DNA from: Streptomyces venezuelae
GTDB taxonomy: Bacteria; Actinomycetota; Actinomycetes; Streptomycetales; Streptomycetaceae
Length of the DNA: 64,000 bases
Reading direction: 5' to 3'
Assembly: GCF_008642275.1 (NCBI RefSeq)
Contig: NZ_CP029189.1
Location: 7,050,001-7,114,000 of the forward strand
The translations under genes were made by a program, and so were the position numbers. The notes under the pieces are model-generated. The model saw nothing but the letters and a program-made list of their open reading frames with translations, ran no database searches and was not told where the DNA came from. Position 1 is the first letter of the stretch; every line of letters starts with the position of its first letter. This document shows positions 52,241-60,528 of the stretch, one piece after another.

Positions 52241-53466
52241 TCGGCCGCGCCGGAGGTCCCGGCGGCGAAGGGGCCGTCGTCCGCGAAGGCGAGCCGCGCG
52301 AAGTTCTCGGCGATACGGCGGTGCCCTTCGGGGCTCGGGTGGATCGCGTCCGGCAGCGGGAACTCGGCGTGGTCGCTCTCGCCGTACAGCCGGCGTCCGT
52401 CGAGGTAGTGGAGGTTCGGGTCGTCGGCCGCCCGCTGTTCCACGATCGCGGCGAGCGCGTCACGGACGATGGTGAGGGTGAGCCGCCCGGCAGCGCGTTC
52501 GGCCGGATCGCCCGTGGCCTCGAACCGCAGGGTCCCGCCGTCGAGGACGGGCGCGAGGGGCCCGGGGGTGTCTTCCTGGACGGGACACAGCAGGGGGGAG
52601 ACCACGAGAAGCGGTGTCGTCGGACGGCCCTCCCGGATGGTGTCGAGGAAGCCGTGGACGGCGGGGACGAAGGCCCGCAGGCGCATCGTGTCGCCGTTGA
52701 CGACATTGATGCCGATCTTGAGGCTGATCAGGTCCGCGGGGGTGTCCCGCACCGCACGCGCGGTGAACGGGTCCAGCAGCGCGCTGCCCCCGAACCCCAG
52801 GTTGACCAGCTCCACTCCGCCCCGGGCGGCAGCCAGGGCCGGCCAGATGGCGGTCGGATGTGCGGCGTTGGAGCCGTGGCTGATGGAACTGCCGTGGTGC
52901 AGCCACACCTTGCGCCCGCTGTCGCGCGCCGGTTCCACGGGGGCGTCGGTGCGCAGGGCGATCAGCTCGGTGATCTCCGTGTGCGGCAGCCAGATCTCGA
53001 CGTCCTTGTCGCCCGCCGGGAGACCGGTGAACAGGGCGGTGCCCGGGGGTCCCTGGGTCAGCTCCGAGGTCTGGCCGACCAGGTCGGTGACGGTGCGGAC
53101 GTTGCCGCCGGACACCGTGGCCTGGGCGGTGAGACGGCCGTCGACGAGCAGGTCGTACACGCCGTCCGCCGGGGGCGGGAAGCCGCGGTAGACCCGCTTG
53201 GTGGGCAGCGTGTCGAGTGCGACGACGGTGGCCCGGGTACGGAAGACCAGCCGTACGCCGGAGGGCTGGGCCTGCGCCACCGCCAGCCGGTCGTCGGGGA
53301 TCTGCCGCCGCGCCCGGGCCGGCAGCCGGTGCGGCAGCAGGCCGTGCGCGGTCCTCTCCACGTCGAGGTGTCCGCGCAGCATGTCCGCGGTGACGGGTGT
53401 GGTGACAGGTGTGGTGATCCAGCCCTGTTCCGTCGGTTCGGTCTGTTCGGTCGGTTCGGTGCTCAT
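52150..53466 (-). CDS. SGNH/GDSL-type hydrolase
   Basis: This 438-residue protein has an N-terminal beta domain (about 25-165) and a C-terminal SGNH hydrolase domain. VWLHHGSSISHGSNA carries the nucleophile Ser, LGFGGSALLD the oxyanion Gly, IGINVVNGD the Asn and DAIHPSPEG the Asp-His pair. It should deacylate an ester-linked substrate. No signal peptide is seen. It lies 92 bases after the TetR gene on the same strand. The last 30 residues overlap DUF2804 and may be dispensable. Confidence 0.83.
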   Translation of the reverse strand: MSTEPTEQTEPTEQGWITTPVTTPVTADMLRGHLDVERTAHGLLPHRLPARARRQIPDDRLAVAQAQPSGVRLVFRTRATVVALDTLPTKRVYRGFPPPADGVYDLLVDGRLTAQATVSGGNVRTVTDLVGQTSELTQGPPGTALFTGLPAGDKDVEIWLPHTEITELIALRTDAPVEPARDSGRKVWLHHGSSISHGSNAAHPTAIWPALAAARGGVELVNLGFGGSALLDPFTARAVRDTPADLISLKIGINVVNGDTMRLRAFVPAVHGFLDTIREGRPTTPLLVVSPLLCPVQEDTPGPLAPVLDGGTLRFEATGDPAERAAGRLTLTIVRDALAAIVEQRAADDPNLHYLDGRRLYGESDHAEFPLPDAIHPSPEGHRRIAENFARLAFADDGPFAAGTSGAADYQRMRTSSAQPSSRSTATGSPSSVRIEPV

Positions 53467-53558
53467 TGCCTCAGCCTGCTGATCCGGGTGGTCGGTGAGT
53501 ACGCGTACTCGGGCGCGTACGGGGTGGGGGTCCGGGCCGGCGCGCGGAGCGCCGCCGG

Positions 53559-54128
53559 TCAGGGGGTGCCGCGCTGCCGCAGCATGGCGTCGAGGGATTC
53601 CAGGGTCCAGGCCCAGGAGTCCTGCGAGTCGACGGCGGTGTGGCTGAAACCGCCGGCCGCCTCCAGGCTGGCGTAGCCGTGGAAGACGCTCCCGAGCATG
53701 CGGACCGCGTGCGTCTGGTCCGGTTCCGTCAGGTCGTAGCCGCGCAGGATCGCCCGCGTCATCTGCGCGTGCCGCACCCCCGCGCTGGCCGCAGCCGTCT
53801 GCGGGTCCAGCCTGAGCCGGGCGGCGTCGTAGCGGCCGGGGTGCGCCCGGGCGTAGTCGCGGTAGGCGTTCGCGAAAGCGATCAGGGCGTCCTTGCCCGC
53901 GCGGCCGGCCACGGCGGCGGCGACCAGGTCGGCGAGTTCCTCCAGCGCGAGCAGGGCGATCCTCGTCCTGAGCTCCTGGGAGTTCTTCAGGTGCGAGTAC
54001 AGACTCGCGACCTTGACGTCGAACCGCCGGGCGAGCGCGGACAGGGTCACCTGGTCGAATCCGGCCTCGTCGGCCAGCTCCGCCCCGGCCCGGGTCAGCC
54101 GCTCCGAGGTCAGCCCCACTCGCACCAT
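53559..54128 (-). CDS. TetR-family regulator of the SGNH hydrolase
   Basis: This 189-residue protein has the N-terminal HTH ADEAGFDQVTLSALARRFDV, followed by SLYSHLKNSQELRTRI, and a C-terminal WHG-type domain (HAVRMLGSVFHGYASLEAAG, FSHTAVDSQDSWAWTLESL). The SGNH hydrolase follows on the same strand and the DHFR-like gene is divergent. A perfect inverted repeat at 54168-54190, 40-62 bases upstream of its start, is the probable operator. Confidence 0.88.
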   Translation of the reverse strand: MVRVGLTSERLTRAGAELADEAGFDQVTLSALARRFDVKVASLYSHLKNSQELRTRIALLALEELADLVAAAVAGRAGKDALIAFANAYRDYARAHPGRYDAARLRLDPQTAAASAGVRHAQMTRAILRGYDLTEPDQTHAVRMLGSVFHGYASLEAAGGFSHTAVDSQDSWAWTLESLDAMLRQRGTP

Positions 54129-54167
54129 GCCTTCACCTTCCTTCGATTCGGCGATAGCGATTATGCA

Positions 54168-54190
54168 GTTGCCTAAAGCCTATAGGCAAC
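54168..54190. promoter_or_regulatory. TetR-type operator
   Basis: GTTGCCTA and TAGGCAAC are perfect inverted half-sites 7 bases apart, in the divergent gap between the TetR gene and the DHFR-like gene. Size and symmetry match TetR-family operators. Confidence 0.7.
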
Positions 54191-54289
54191 GATCGGATCG
54201 GGCGAATCCGGTGCCCGCGCGGCGATGAGTCCGCGGGCGCCGACAGGTCTATCCCTTGACCAGGAACACCGACTCAGCGGGAGCACGCC

Positions 54290-54934
54290 ATGGGCCTCAT
54301 CCACATCGAGACGTTCGCGACCCTCGACCTCGTCGGGCAGGCGCCCGGCGGCCCCGGCGAGGACCCGGTGGGGTTCCCGTTCGGCGGCTGGCAGGCACCC
54401 CTGCTGGACGAGGTCTCCGGGGCGCAGGTCGGCGCCGCCTACGAGGGCACGGACGCCCTCCTGCTCGGCCGCCGGACGTACGACATCTTCGCCGCCTACT
54501 GGCCCCACCAGGAGGGCGGTGAGGACGACGGGATCGCCACGCTCTTCAACCGCGTCCCGAAGTACGTGGCCTCCCGCGGCAGGCCCGACCTCTCGTGGGC
54601 CGGGTCCGTACAGCTCGGCCCGGACCTGGCCGGCGCGGTCCGTGAACTCCGCGACCGCCACGAGCACGTGAGGGTCGTCGGCAGCCTGAACCTCGTGCAG
54701 AGCCTCCTGCGCGAGAAGCTCTACGACCGCCTCGACCTGTGGCTGCACCCGATCGTGCTCGGCGTCGGGAAGAAGCTCTTCGACGGGGGAGCGGTGCCCA
54801 CGAACCTCACGCTCCTCGCACCCCCGGCAGCCGGCCCGAACGGCATCGTCTACCTGCGCTACGGGCTCGCCGGCGGCGTTCCCGCGACGGGCGACATGAG
54901 CGCCCCCGACCGCGGTGCCGCAGGCCGGGGCTGA
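54290..54934 (+). CDS. Dihydrofolate reductase-family protein
   Basis: This 214-residue protein of the RibD_C/DHFR-like fold has the opening IHIETFATLDLVGQAPGG, then TDALLLGRRTYDIFAAYW, LREKLYDRLDLWLHPIVLG and VGKKLFDGGAVPTNLTLL. It probably reduces an unknown substrate with NADPH. It is related to the protein at 18694, but only in fold. It likely shares control with the TetR gene through the 54168 operator. ATG 54290 follows GGGAG. Confidence 0.83.
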   Translation: MGLIHIETFATLDLVGQAPGGPGEDPVGFPFGGWQAPLLDEVSGAQVGAAYEGTDALLLGRRTYDIFAAYWPHQEGGEDDGIATLFNRVPKYVASRGRPDLSWAGSVQLGPDLAGAVRELRDRHEHVRVVGSLNLVQSLLREKLYDRLDLWLHPIVLGVGKKLFDGGAVPTNLTLLAPPAAGPNGIVYLRYGLAGGVPATGDMSAPDRGAAGRG

Positions 54935-55091
54935 GGCCGCCCCACAGAGGGCCGGGGCGGCCGGCGACCCCTGCGGCGTACCGCGTCCGCCCGGGGGTCC
55001 CGGCTCGGCGGGACGCTGCCGCGGGCCCGGCATACGCTGGTTCGGGGGGCCGAGAGCCGGGCGGCGACGCATGGCCGGAAGGGACGCCCTG

Positions 55092-56936
55092 ATGGACGAG
55101 TACCCGCTGATCGAGAACCACGGCCTGATAGGCGACCTGCAGACCGCGGCGCTGGTGACCTCCGACGGGGTGGTCGACTGGTTCTGCTGCCCGCGCTTCG
55201 ATGCGCCCAGCGTGTTCGGAGCCCTGCTGGACAAGGGCAAGGGCGGCCACTGCACGGTCCGCCCGGCCCACACGACGTACGCGACCAAGCAGTTGTACCT
55301 GCCCGACACCGCGGTCCTGGTGACCCGCTTCATGACCGAGGCCGGCGCCGGCGAGGTGGTCGACTTCATGCCGCTGACCGGCACCACGGTCACCAGCCGG
55401 CACCGGCTGGTCCGCATGGTCCGCTGCGTACGCGGCAGCATGACCTTCGACGTCGACATCGCCCCCCGGTTCGACTACGGGCGCAAGCCGCACGACCTGA
55501 ACCTCACACAGAACGGCGCGGTGTTCACCGCGGACGACACGACCCTGACCGTGCACACCATCCGGGAACCCGACGACGAGCGGCTGGGCCGCCTCCTCAC
55601 GGCGGGCGACCGCGACGTCCATCTCACCTTGAACCTGCAGGCGGGACAGCAGCGCGGGCTCATCCTGGAATCCGCCGCCGACGGGCCGCCCCGGCAGATC
55701 CGCCTCACCGAGTACGAGGAACTCTTCCACGCCACCATCGGCTTCTGGCGGAACTGGCTGAACACCTCCCGCTACACCGGCCGCTGGCGCGAGGCGGTGG
55801 AACGCTCCGCCGTCACCTTGAAGCTGATGACCTACGCCCCCACCGGCGCCGTCATCGCCGCCCCCACCACCGGCCTGCCCGAGCAGCTCGGCGGCGAACG
55901 CAACTGGGACTACCGCTACACGTGGATCCGCGACGCCTCGTTCTCCGTGTACGCCCTGCTCGGCATGGGGTTCACGGAGGAGGCGAAGGCGTTCATCGGA
56001 TGGCTCGGTGACCGGATCGCCGAACGGGCGGGCGGCGAGGGCGACACCGGGCCGCTGAACATCATGTACGCGGTCGACGGCTCCTCCGACCTGAAGGAGG
56101 AGACCCTGGACCACTGGGAGGGCTACGAGCGCTCGGCGCCGGTCCGGATCGGGAACGGAGCGGCCACCCAGCTGCAGATGGACATCTACGGCGAGGCGCT
56201 GGACAGCATCTCCTTCGCGCAGAGGCACGGCATCCACCTCGGCTACCGGGGATGGACCGGCCTGATCCGCGTGCTGGAATGGCTGGCGGACCACTGGGAC
56301 ACGGCCGACGAGGGCCTGTGGGAGACCCGTGGCGGGGCCCAGGACTTCACCTACGGGCGCGTCATGTCCTGGGTGGCGTTCGACCGCGCCCTGAGACTCG
56401 CCGACTTCAGCGGCCGCCCCGCCCCGGCACAGCACTGGAGCGCCACCCGGGACCGGATCTTCGAACAGGTCATGGCGAAGGGGTGGAGCGACGAGCGCGG
56501 CGCGTTCGTCCAGCACTACGGCAGCGGGGTCCTGGACTCCTCGCTGCTGCGCATGCCGACCGTCGGCTTCCTCACCCCCCAGGACCCGATGTGGGCCTCC
56601 ACCCTCGACGCGATGGAGCAGGAACTGGTCAGCGACAGCCTGGTGTACCGCTACAACCCGGAGGCGTCGCCGGACGGCCTGCGCGGCTCCGAGGGCACCT
56701 TCTCCCTGTGCACCTTCATGTACGTCGACGCACTCGCCCGGGCCGGACGGATCGACCAGGCCCGGCTCGTCCTGGAGAAGATGCTGGGCTACGCCAACCA
56801 CCTGGGCCTGTACTCCGAGGAGATCGACCTGACCGGACGCCAACTGGGCAACTTCCCGCAGGCGTTCACCCACCTCGCCCTCATCGACGCGGCCATCACC
56901 CTGGACGCGGCCCTGAACCGGGGCTCCGCGCCCTAG
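55092..56936 (+). CDS. GH15 glucoamylase/trehalase-type glycosidase
   Basis: This 614-residue cytosolic protein has an N-terminal super-sandwich domain (LIENHGLIGDLQTAALVTSD) and the GH15 (alpha/alpha)6 barrel. NWDYRYTWIRDASFSVYALL and GYERSAPVRIGNGAATQLQM contain conserved catalytic-site residues. SEEIDLTGRQLGNFPQAFTH ends the barrel. It lacks a signal peptide. Actinobacterial relatives are trehalases or glucoamylases that act on storage sugars. ATG 55092 with GGAAGGGA upstream fits better than ATG 55071. Confidence 0.9.
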   Translation: MDEYPLIENHGLIGDLQTAALVTSDGVVDWFCCPRFDAPSVFGALLDKGKGGHCTVRPAHTTYATKQLYLPDTAVLVTRFMTEAGAGEVVDFMPLTGTTVTSRHRLVRMVRCVRGSMTFDVDIAPRFDYGRKPHDLNLTQNGAVFTADDTTLTVHTIREPDDERLGRLLTAGDRDVHLTLNLQAGQQRGLILESAADGPPRQIRLTEYEELFHATIGFWRNWLNTSRYTGRWREAVERSAVTLKLMTYAPTGAVIAAPTTGLPEQLGGERNWDYRYTWIRDASFSVYALLGMGFTEEAKAFIGWLGDRIAERAGGEGDTGPLNIMYAVDGSSDLKEETLDHWEGYERSAPVRIGNGAATQLQMDIYGEALDSISFAQRHGIHLGYRGWTGLIRVLEWLADHWDTADEGLWETRGGAQDFTYGRVMSWVAFDRALRLADFSGRPAPAQHWSATRDRIFEQVMAKGWSDERGAFVQHYGSGVLDSSLLRMPTVGFLTPQDPMWASTLDAMEQELVSDSLVYRYNPEASPDGLRGSEGTFSLCTFMYVDALARAGRIDQARLVLEKMLGYANHLGLYSEEIDLTGRQLGNFPQAFTHLALIDAAITLDAALNRGSAP

Positions 56937-56954
56937 GCAGCGGAAACCCGCGCG

Positions 56955-57998
56955 TCAGGCCTCGCGTTCCGGGCCGCCCCGGCGCAGGTCGGCGTCGGAG
57001 AGGGGCTCCAGCGCACCGCGGGTGTCGAGCCGGTACAGGAAGGCCACGGCAGGGAAGACCAGCACCGCGGCCACGACGGTCACGACGAGCAGCCAGTGCA
57101 GGGTGCTGGGCGCCCCCGCCGCCTCGGCCACCGTCAGCCGGCCGGGGACGAGGTACGGGCGCTGCGCCACCCCCCACGCGAGCACCGCCGAGGCCATCAG
57201 GACGACGGCCGCCGGCCGGGACCACGCCCCGGACGTGCGCAGCAGCAGCCACGCCGTGACGAGCGTGGCCACGACGGACAGGATCAGGAGGACGAGCCCG
57301 GCGCCATGGGTCAGGCCGTGCCACAGGTGGGGCGCGTCCTCGTGGGCGACGGTCAGGGTGACCGCCCCCAGCACGGCGAAGACGGCCAGGGCGGCCAGCG
57401 CCCGGCGCCGGAAGTAGGCGTGCAGGTCGGGGGCCTCGTAACGGACGGCGTCCGCGGCCAGGAACACCGCCCCGAGCAGCGCCGTGCCGACGACCGCCAG
57501 CAGGCCGAAGAAGACGGAGGTCGGGTTGAACCAGGCGTGTGCCGTCGGCTCGGTGCCCGGTCCCACGCGCCCCGAGGCGATCCCGCCCGCCGCGGCACCC
57601 AGGAAGAACGGGGTGAGGAGCGAGGAGACCGCGAAGACGGCCCCGTAGACGCGTCGTCCGGCGAGCCTGCGGGTCGGCTTGCGCAGCGCGAAGCCGGCGC
57701 CGCGCAGCACGATGCCGACGGCTGCGAGGGCCAGCGGCAGCCACATCGCGGAGAACACGGTCTGGAAGAACACCGGGAACCCGGTCCACATGATGACCAG
57801 GACGAAGATCAGCCAGACGTTGTTGACCTCCCAGACCGGGGCCATGGCGTGGTCGATGAGCCACCGGGGGCGCTTGCCGCGTTCCGCGCCGCCCGCCGTC
57901 AGGTCCCAGAAGCCCGCCCCGTAGTCGGTGCCGCCCGCGCAGGTGTAGGCGGCCACCGCGAGGAGCAGGACGGCGGCGACCACCCCGGCGGCGGTCAC
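56955..57998 (-). CDS. cydB: CydB, cytochrome bd oxidase subunit II
   Basis: This 347-residue protein has about nine membrane helices. The opening AAVLLLAVAAYTCAGGTDYG is typical of CydB, and WLIDHAMAPVWEVNNVWLIF is a conserved block. It works with CydA to reduce O2 with quinol electrons under low oxygen, without proton pumping. The GTG start overlaps the cydA stop as GTGA. The frame is open upstream inside cydA. Confidence 0.93.
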   Translation of the reverse strand: MTAAGVVAAVLLLAVAAYTCAGGTDYGAGFWDLTAGGAERGKRPRWLIDHAMAPVWEVNNVWLIFVLVIMWTGFPVFFQTVFSAMWLPLALAAVGIVLRGAGFALRKPTRRLAGRRVYGAVFAVSSLLTPFFLGAAAGGIASGRVGPGTEPTAHAWFNPTSVFFGLLAVVGTALLGAVFLAADAVRYEAPDLHAYFRRRALAALAVFAVLGAVTLTVAHEDAPHLWHGLTHGAGLVLLILSVVATLVTAWLLLRTSGAWSRPAAVVLMASAVLAWGVAQRPYLVPGRLTVAEAAGAPSTLHWLLVVTVVAAVLVFPAVAFLYRLDTRGALEPLSDADLRRGGPEREA

Positions 57999-59488
57999 GG
58001 CCGGCCGTCCTCGGCCGGTGCCGCGCCGGGGCCGTCGCCCGGGGCGGGAGCGTCCCCGGCCGCAACGGCGGAACGGGGGCCGTAGGGGGTGTCGGTCTCC
58101 GGTGTCGCCATCGTGCCCGCCTCGTCGAGGTTCCGTTCGTCGTCCTGGCGCCATCGGGTGCGCATCTTCAGGAGCACGGCCAGGAAGGACCCGAAGATGA
58201 GGACGTACACGACGACGACCACCCCGAACATGGTCCACAAGGACCCGGAGCGCGCCCCGGTCACGGCTTCGGCGACCCGCATGTTCTGGTACACGATCCA
58301 CGGCTGGCGGCCCACCTCGGTGGTGATCCAGCCGCACTCGACGACGACGACGCTCGCCACACCGGCGCAGGCGGCGCTGCGGTAGAACCACGGCGAGGCG
58401 GGCAGCCGCCGCTTGCGCCACCAGACGAACGCGTACCAGACGACGAGCAGCAGGAGCACCGAACCGATGCCCACCATGATGTCGAAGGTCCAGTGGATGA
58501 GGGTGGCCTGGGCCACGGTGGGCCGGTTCTCCGCCGGTACGTCCGCCAGCCCGTGCACCTCGGTGTCGGGGCTGAAGCCGGCCAGGATGGAGTCGAGTTG
58601 CGGGATCTTGATCCCGCCGGTGACGGTCCCGTCGGGGTGGAGACGGCCGAAGAGGTACTCCGGGACGTGCGTGTCGGTGTTCCAGACGATCTCCATCGCC
58701 GCGAACTTCACCGGCTGCTTCTGGAACACCGCCCGCGCGATGGCGTCTCCCAGCATGAACTGGACGGGCGTGAACACGGCCGCGACCGTGAACGGAACGG
58801 TGAAGCCGAGGCGGTGGTAGCGGTCACGGCGCCCGCGCAGCCAGCCGACGGCGTACACCCCGGCCACCACGAACCCGGCGGTGACCAGCATCGCCACGAC
58901 GAAATGCCAGTACTGCGGCCCGAACATCGGCGTGAAGATCGCCTTGCGGACGTCCACGTCCACCGGATTGCCCTCGGAGTCGAGGGAGAAGCCCTGCGGG
59001 GTGTTCATCCACGAGTTGGCCGCCAGGATGCCGAAGGCGCCCAGCAGGGCCGTCACCGGCAGCGGCAGCCCGAGCAGGAAGTGGGTACGGGCGGGCAGCC
59101 TGCGCCACCCGTACAGGTAGATGGCGATGAGGACGGCCTCCAGGAAGAAGGCCCAGGCCTCGACGCCGAAGCCGATCCCGAACACGTCGCCCCACCGGCC
59201 CATCAGACCCGGCCACAGCAGACCGAACTCGAAGGACAGGACGGTGCCCGTGACGACGCCGATGGCGAACTGCACCGCCATGACCGCCGACCAGCGGCGC
59301 GCCAGCAGCAGCGCGGTCGCGTCGCCGCGACGCAGCCCGTAGCCGTGCATGATCAGGGTGATCAGCGGCAGGGCCACGCCCATGGGCACCAGGATGATGT
59401 GCGAGGCGAGGGTGAAGGCCATGAGCGAGCGGGCCGGCAGCATCTGCGGCGGGGCCGCCTCCGCCAGCAGGTGGAGCGTGGTGTGCAT
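57995..59488 (-). CDS. cydA: CydA, cytochrome bd oxidase subunit I
   Basis: This 497-residue protein carries conserved haem-ligand regions (FTLASHIILVPMGVALPLIT, QYWHFVVAMLVTAGFVV, FDIMVGIG) and the quinol-site block GWITTEVGRQPWIVYQ. The short Q-loop is of the type found in cyanide-insensitive oxidases (CIO). The C-terminus has an extra, soluble tail of about 65 residues (ERNLDEAGTMATPETDTPYG onward). It pairs with cydB. The heterodimer assembly genes cydDC are not in the window. Confidence 0.94.
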   Translation of the reverse strand: MHTTLHLLAEAAPPQMLPARSLMAFTLASHIILVPMGVALPLITLIMHGYGLRRGDATALLLARRWSAVMAVQFAIGVVTGTVLSFEFGLLWPGLMGRWGDVFGIGFGVEAWAFFLEAVLIAIYLYGWRRLPARTHFLLGLPLPVTALLGAFGILAANSWMNTPQGFSLDSEGNPVDVDVRKAIFTPMFGPQYWHFVVAMLVTAGFVVAGVYAVGWLRGRRDRYHRLGFTVPFTVAAVFTPVQFMLGDAIARAVFQKQPVKFAAMEIVWNTDTHVPEYLFGRLHPDGTVTGGIKIPQLDSILAGFSPDTEVHGLADVPAENRPTVAQATLIHWTFDIMVGIGSVLLLLVVWYAFVWWRKRRLPASPWFYRSAACAGVASVVVVECGWITTEVGRQPWIVYQNMRVAEAVTGARSGSLWTMFGVVVVVYVLIFGSFLAVLLKMRTRWRQDDERNLDEAGTMATPETDTPYGPRSAVAAGDAPAPGDGPGAAPAEDGRP

Positions 59489-59520
59489 GCGTCCCTCCCC
59501 GGGGCCGACGAGGAACGAGG

Positions 59521-60360
59521 TCAGCCGCCGGTGGCGAAGCCCGGGAAGAGGGTCATCCCGCCGTCCACGTAGAGCGTGGCGCCCACGACGTAGTCCATGA
59601 GGTCGGAGGCGAGGCCCACGGCCGCGTGGGCGATGTCCGCAGGGTCACCGACCCGGCCGTACGGGATCAGCTTGAGCAGGTCCTGCTCGGCCTGCTCGGT
59701 GTCCCAGGCGCTGCGGTTGATGGGCGTCCGGATCGCGCCGGGGGCGATCGCGTTCACGCGGATCTTCCGCGGGGCGAGCTCCTGCGCCAGGGTCTCCATC
59801 ATCATCTGCACGCCGCCCTTGGAGGAGGCGTAGTTCACGTGCCCGGCCCAGGGGATGATCTGGTGCACCGAGCTCATGCAGATGATCTTTCCTGCGGAGT
59901 TGGAGACCTCCGGGACGACCCCGCGCCGCAGGAACTCCTTGGTCGCCTCGCGGGCGCACAGGAACTGGCCCGTCAGGTTGACGTCGATGACCTTCTGCCA
60001 CTGGGCGAGCGTCATCTCGGTGAAGGCGGAGTCCCGCTGGAGGCCGGCGTTGGCGACGAGGATGTCGATGGTCCCGAACTCCTCGACCATCCGCTGCGTC
60101 ATGGCCACGACCTGGGCCTCGTCGGACACGTCCGCCTCGTACGCCGCCGCGCGCACCCCGAAGGAGGCGATCTCCTCGACGACCTTCTCGGCCTCCTCCC
60201 GCCCGGCCACGTAGTTCACGACCACGTCCGCCCCGGCCCGGCCCATGCCGATCGCCGTGGCCTTGCCGATCCCGGAGTTCGCACCCGTCACCAGTGCCTT
60301 CTGGCCCCGGAGCAGGTGCGCGGGGATCACACCCCGGGGTACGCCCTCGGTGGAACTCAC
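59521..60360 (-). CDS. SDR-family oxidoreductase (glucose dehydrogenase type)
   Basis: This 279-residue protein is a classical SDR. It has ALVTGANSGIGKATAIGMG, ILVANAGLQRDSAFTE and CMSSVHQIIPWAGHVNYASS, then KGG (YxxxK intact), and the terminal GGMTLFPGF expected of glucose-1-dehydrogenase-like enzymes. GTG 60360 has AGGAGG upstream. It lies between cydA and the GMC oxidoreductase on the minus strand and may be in one operon with the latter. Confidence 0.9.
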   Translation of the reverse strand: MSSTEGVPRGVIPAHLLRGQKALVTGANSGIGKATAIGMGRAGADVVVNYVAGREEAEKVVEEIASFGVRAAAYEADVSDEAQVVAMTQRMVEEFGTIDILVANAGLQRDSAFTEMTLAQWQKVIDVNLTGQFLCAREATKEFLRRGVVPEVSNSAGKIICMSSVHQIIPWAGHVNYASSKGGVQMMMETLAQELAPRKIRVNAIAPGAIRTPINRSAWDTEQAEQDLLKLIPYGRVGDPADIAHAAVGLASDLMDYVVGATLYVDGGMTLFPGFATGG

Positions 60361-60528
60361 GGCGGACTGCCTCCTTCGCACCGCCACCCCGCGCCGTCGG
60401 GACGACGGCGCCCCTGGCGGGTCCGGCGTCACCCAATCACCGTATCCGGGGCGCGGCGGCCCGCCGCGATCCGTGTTGCGCCACCCGGTGCAGGATCTTC
60501 GCCCGGTCGGCGGTGTCCCCGCCGCGGG

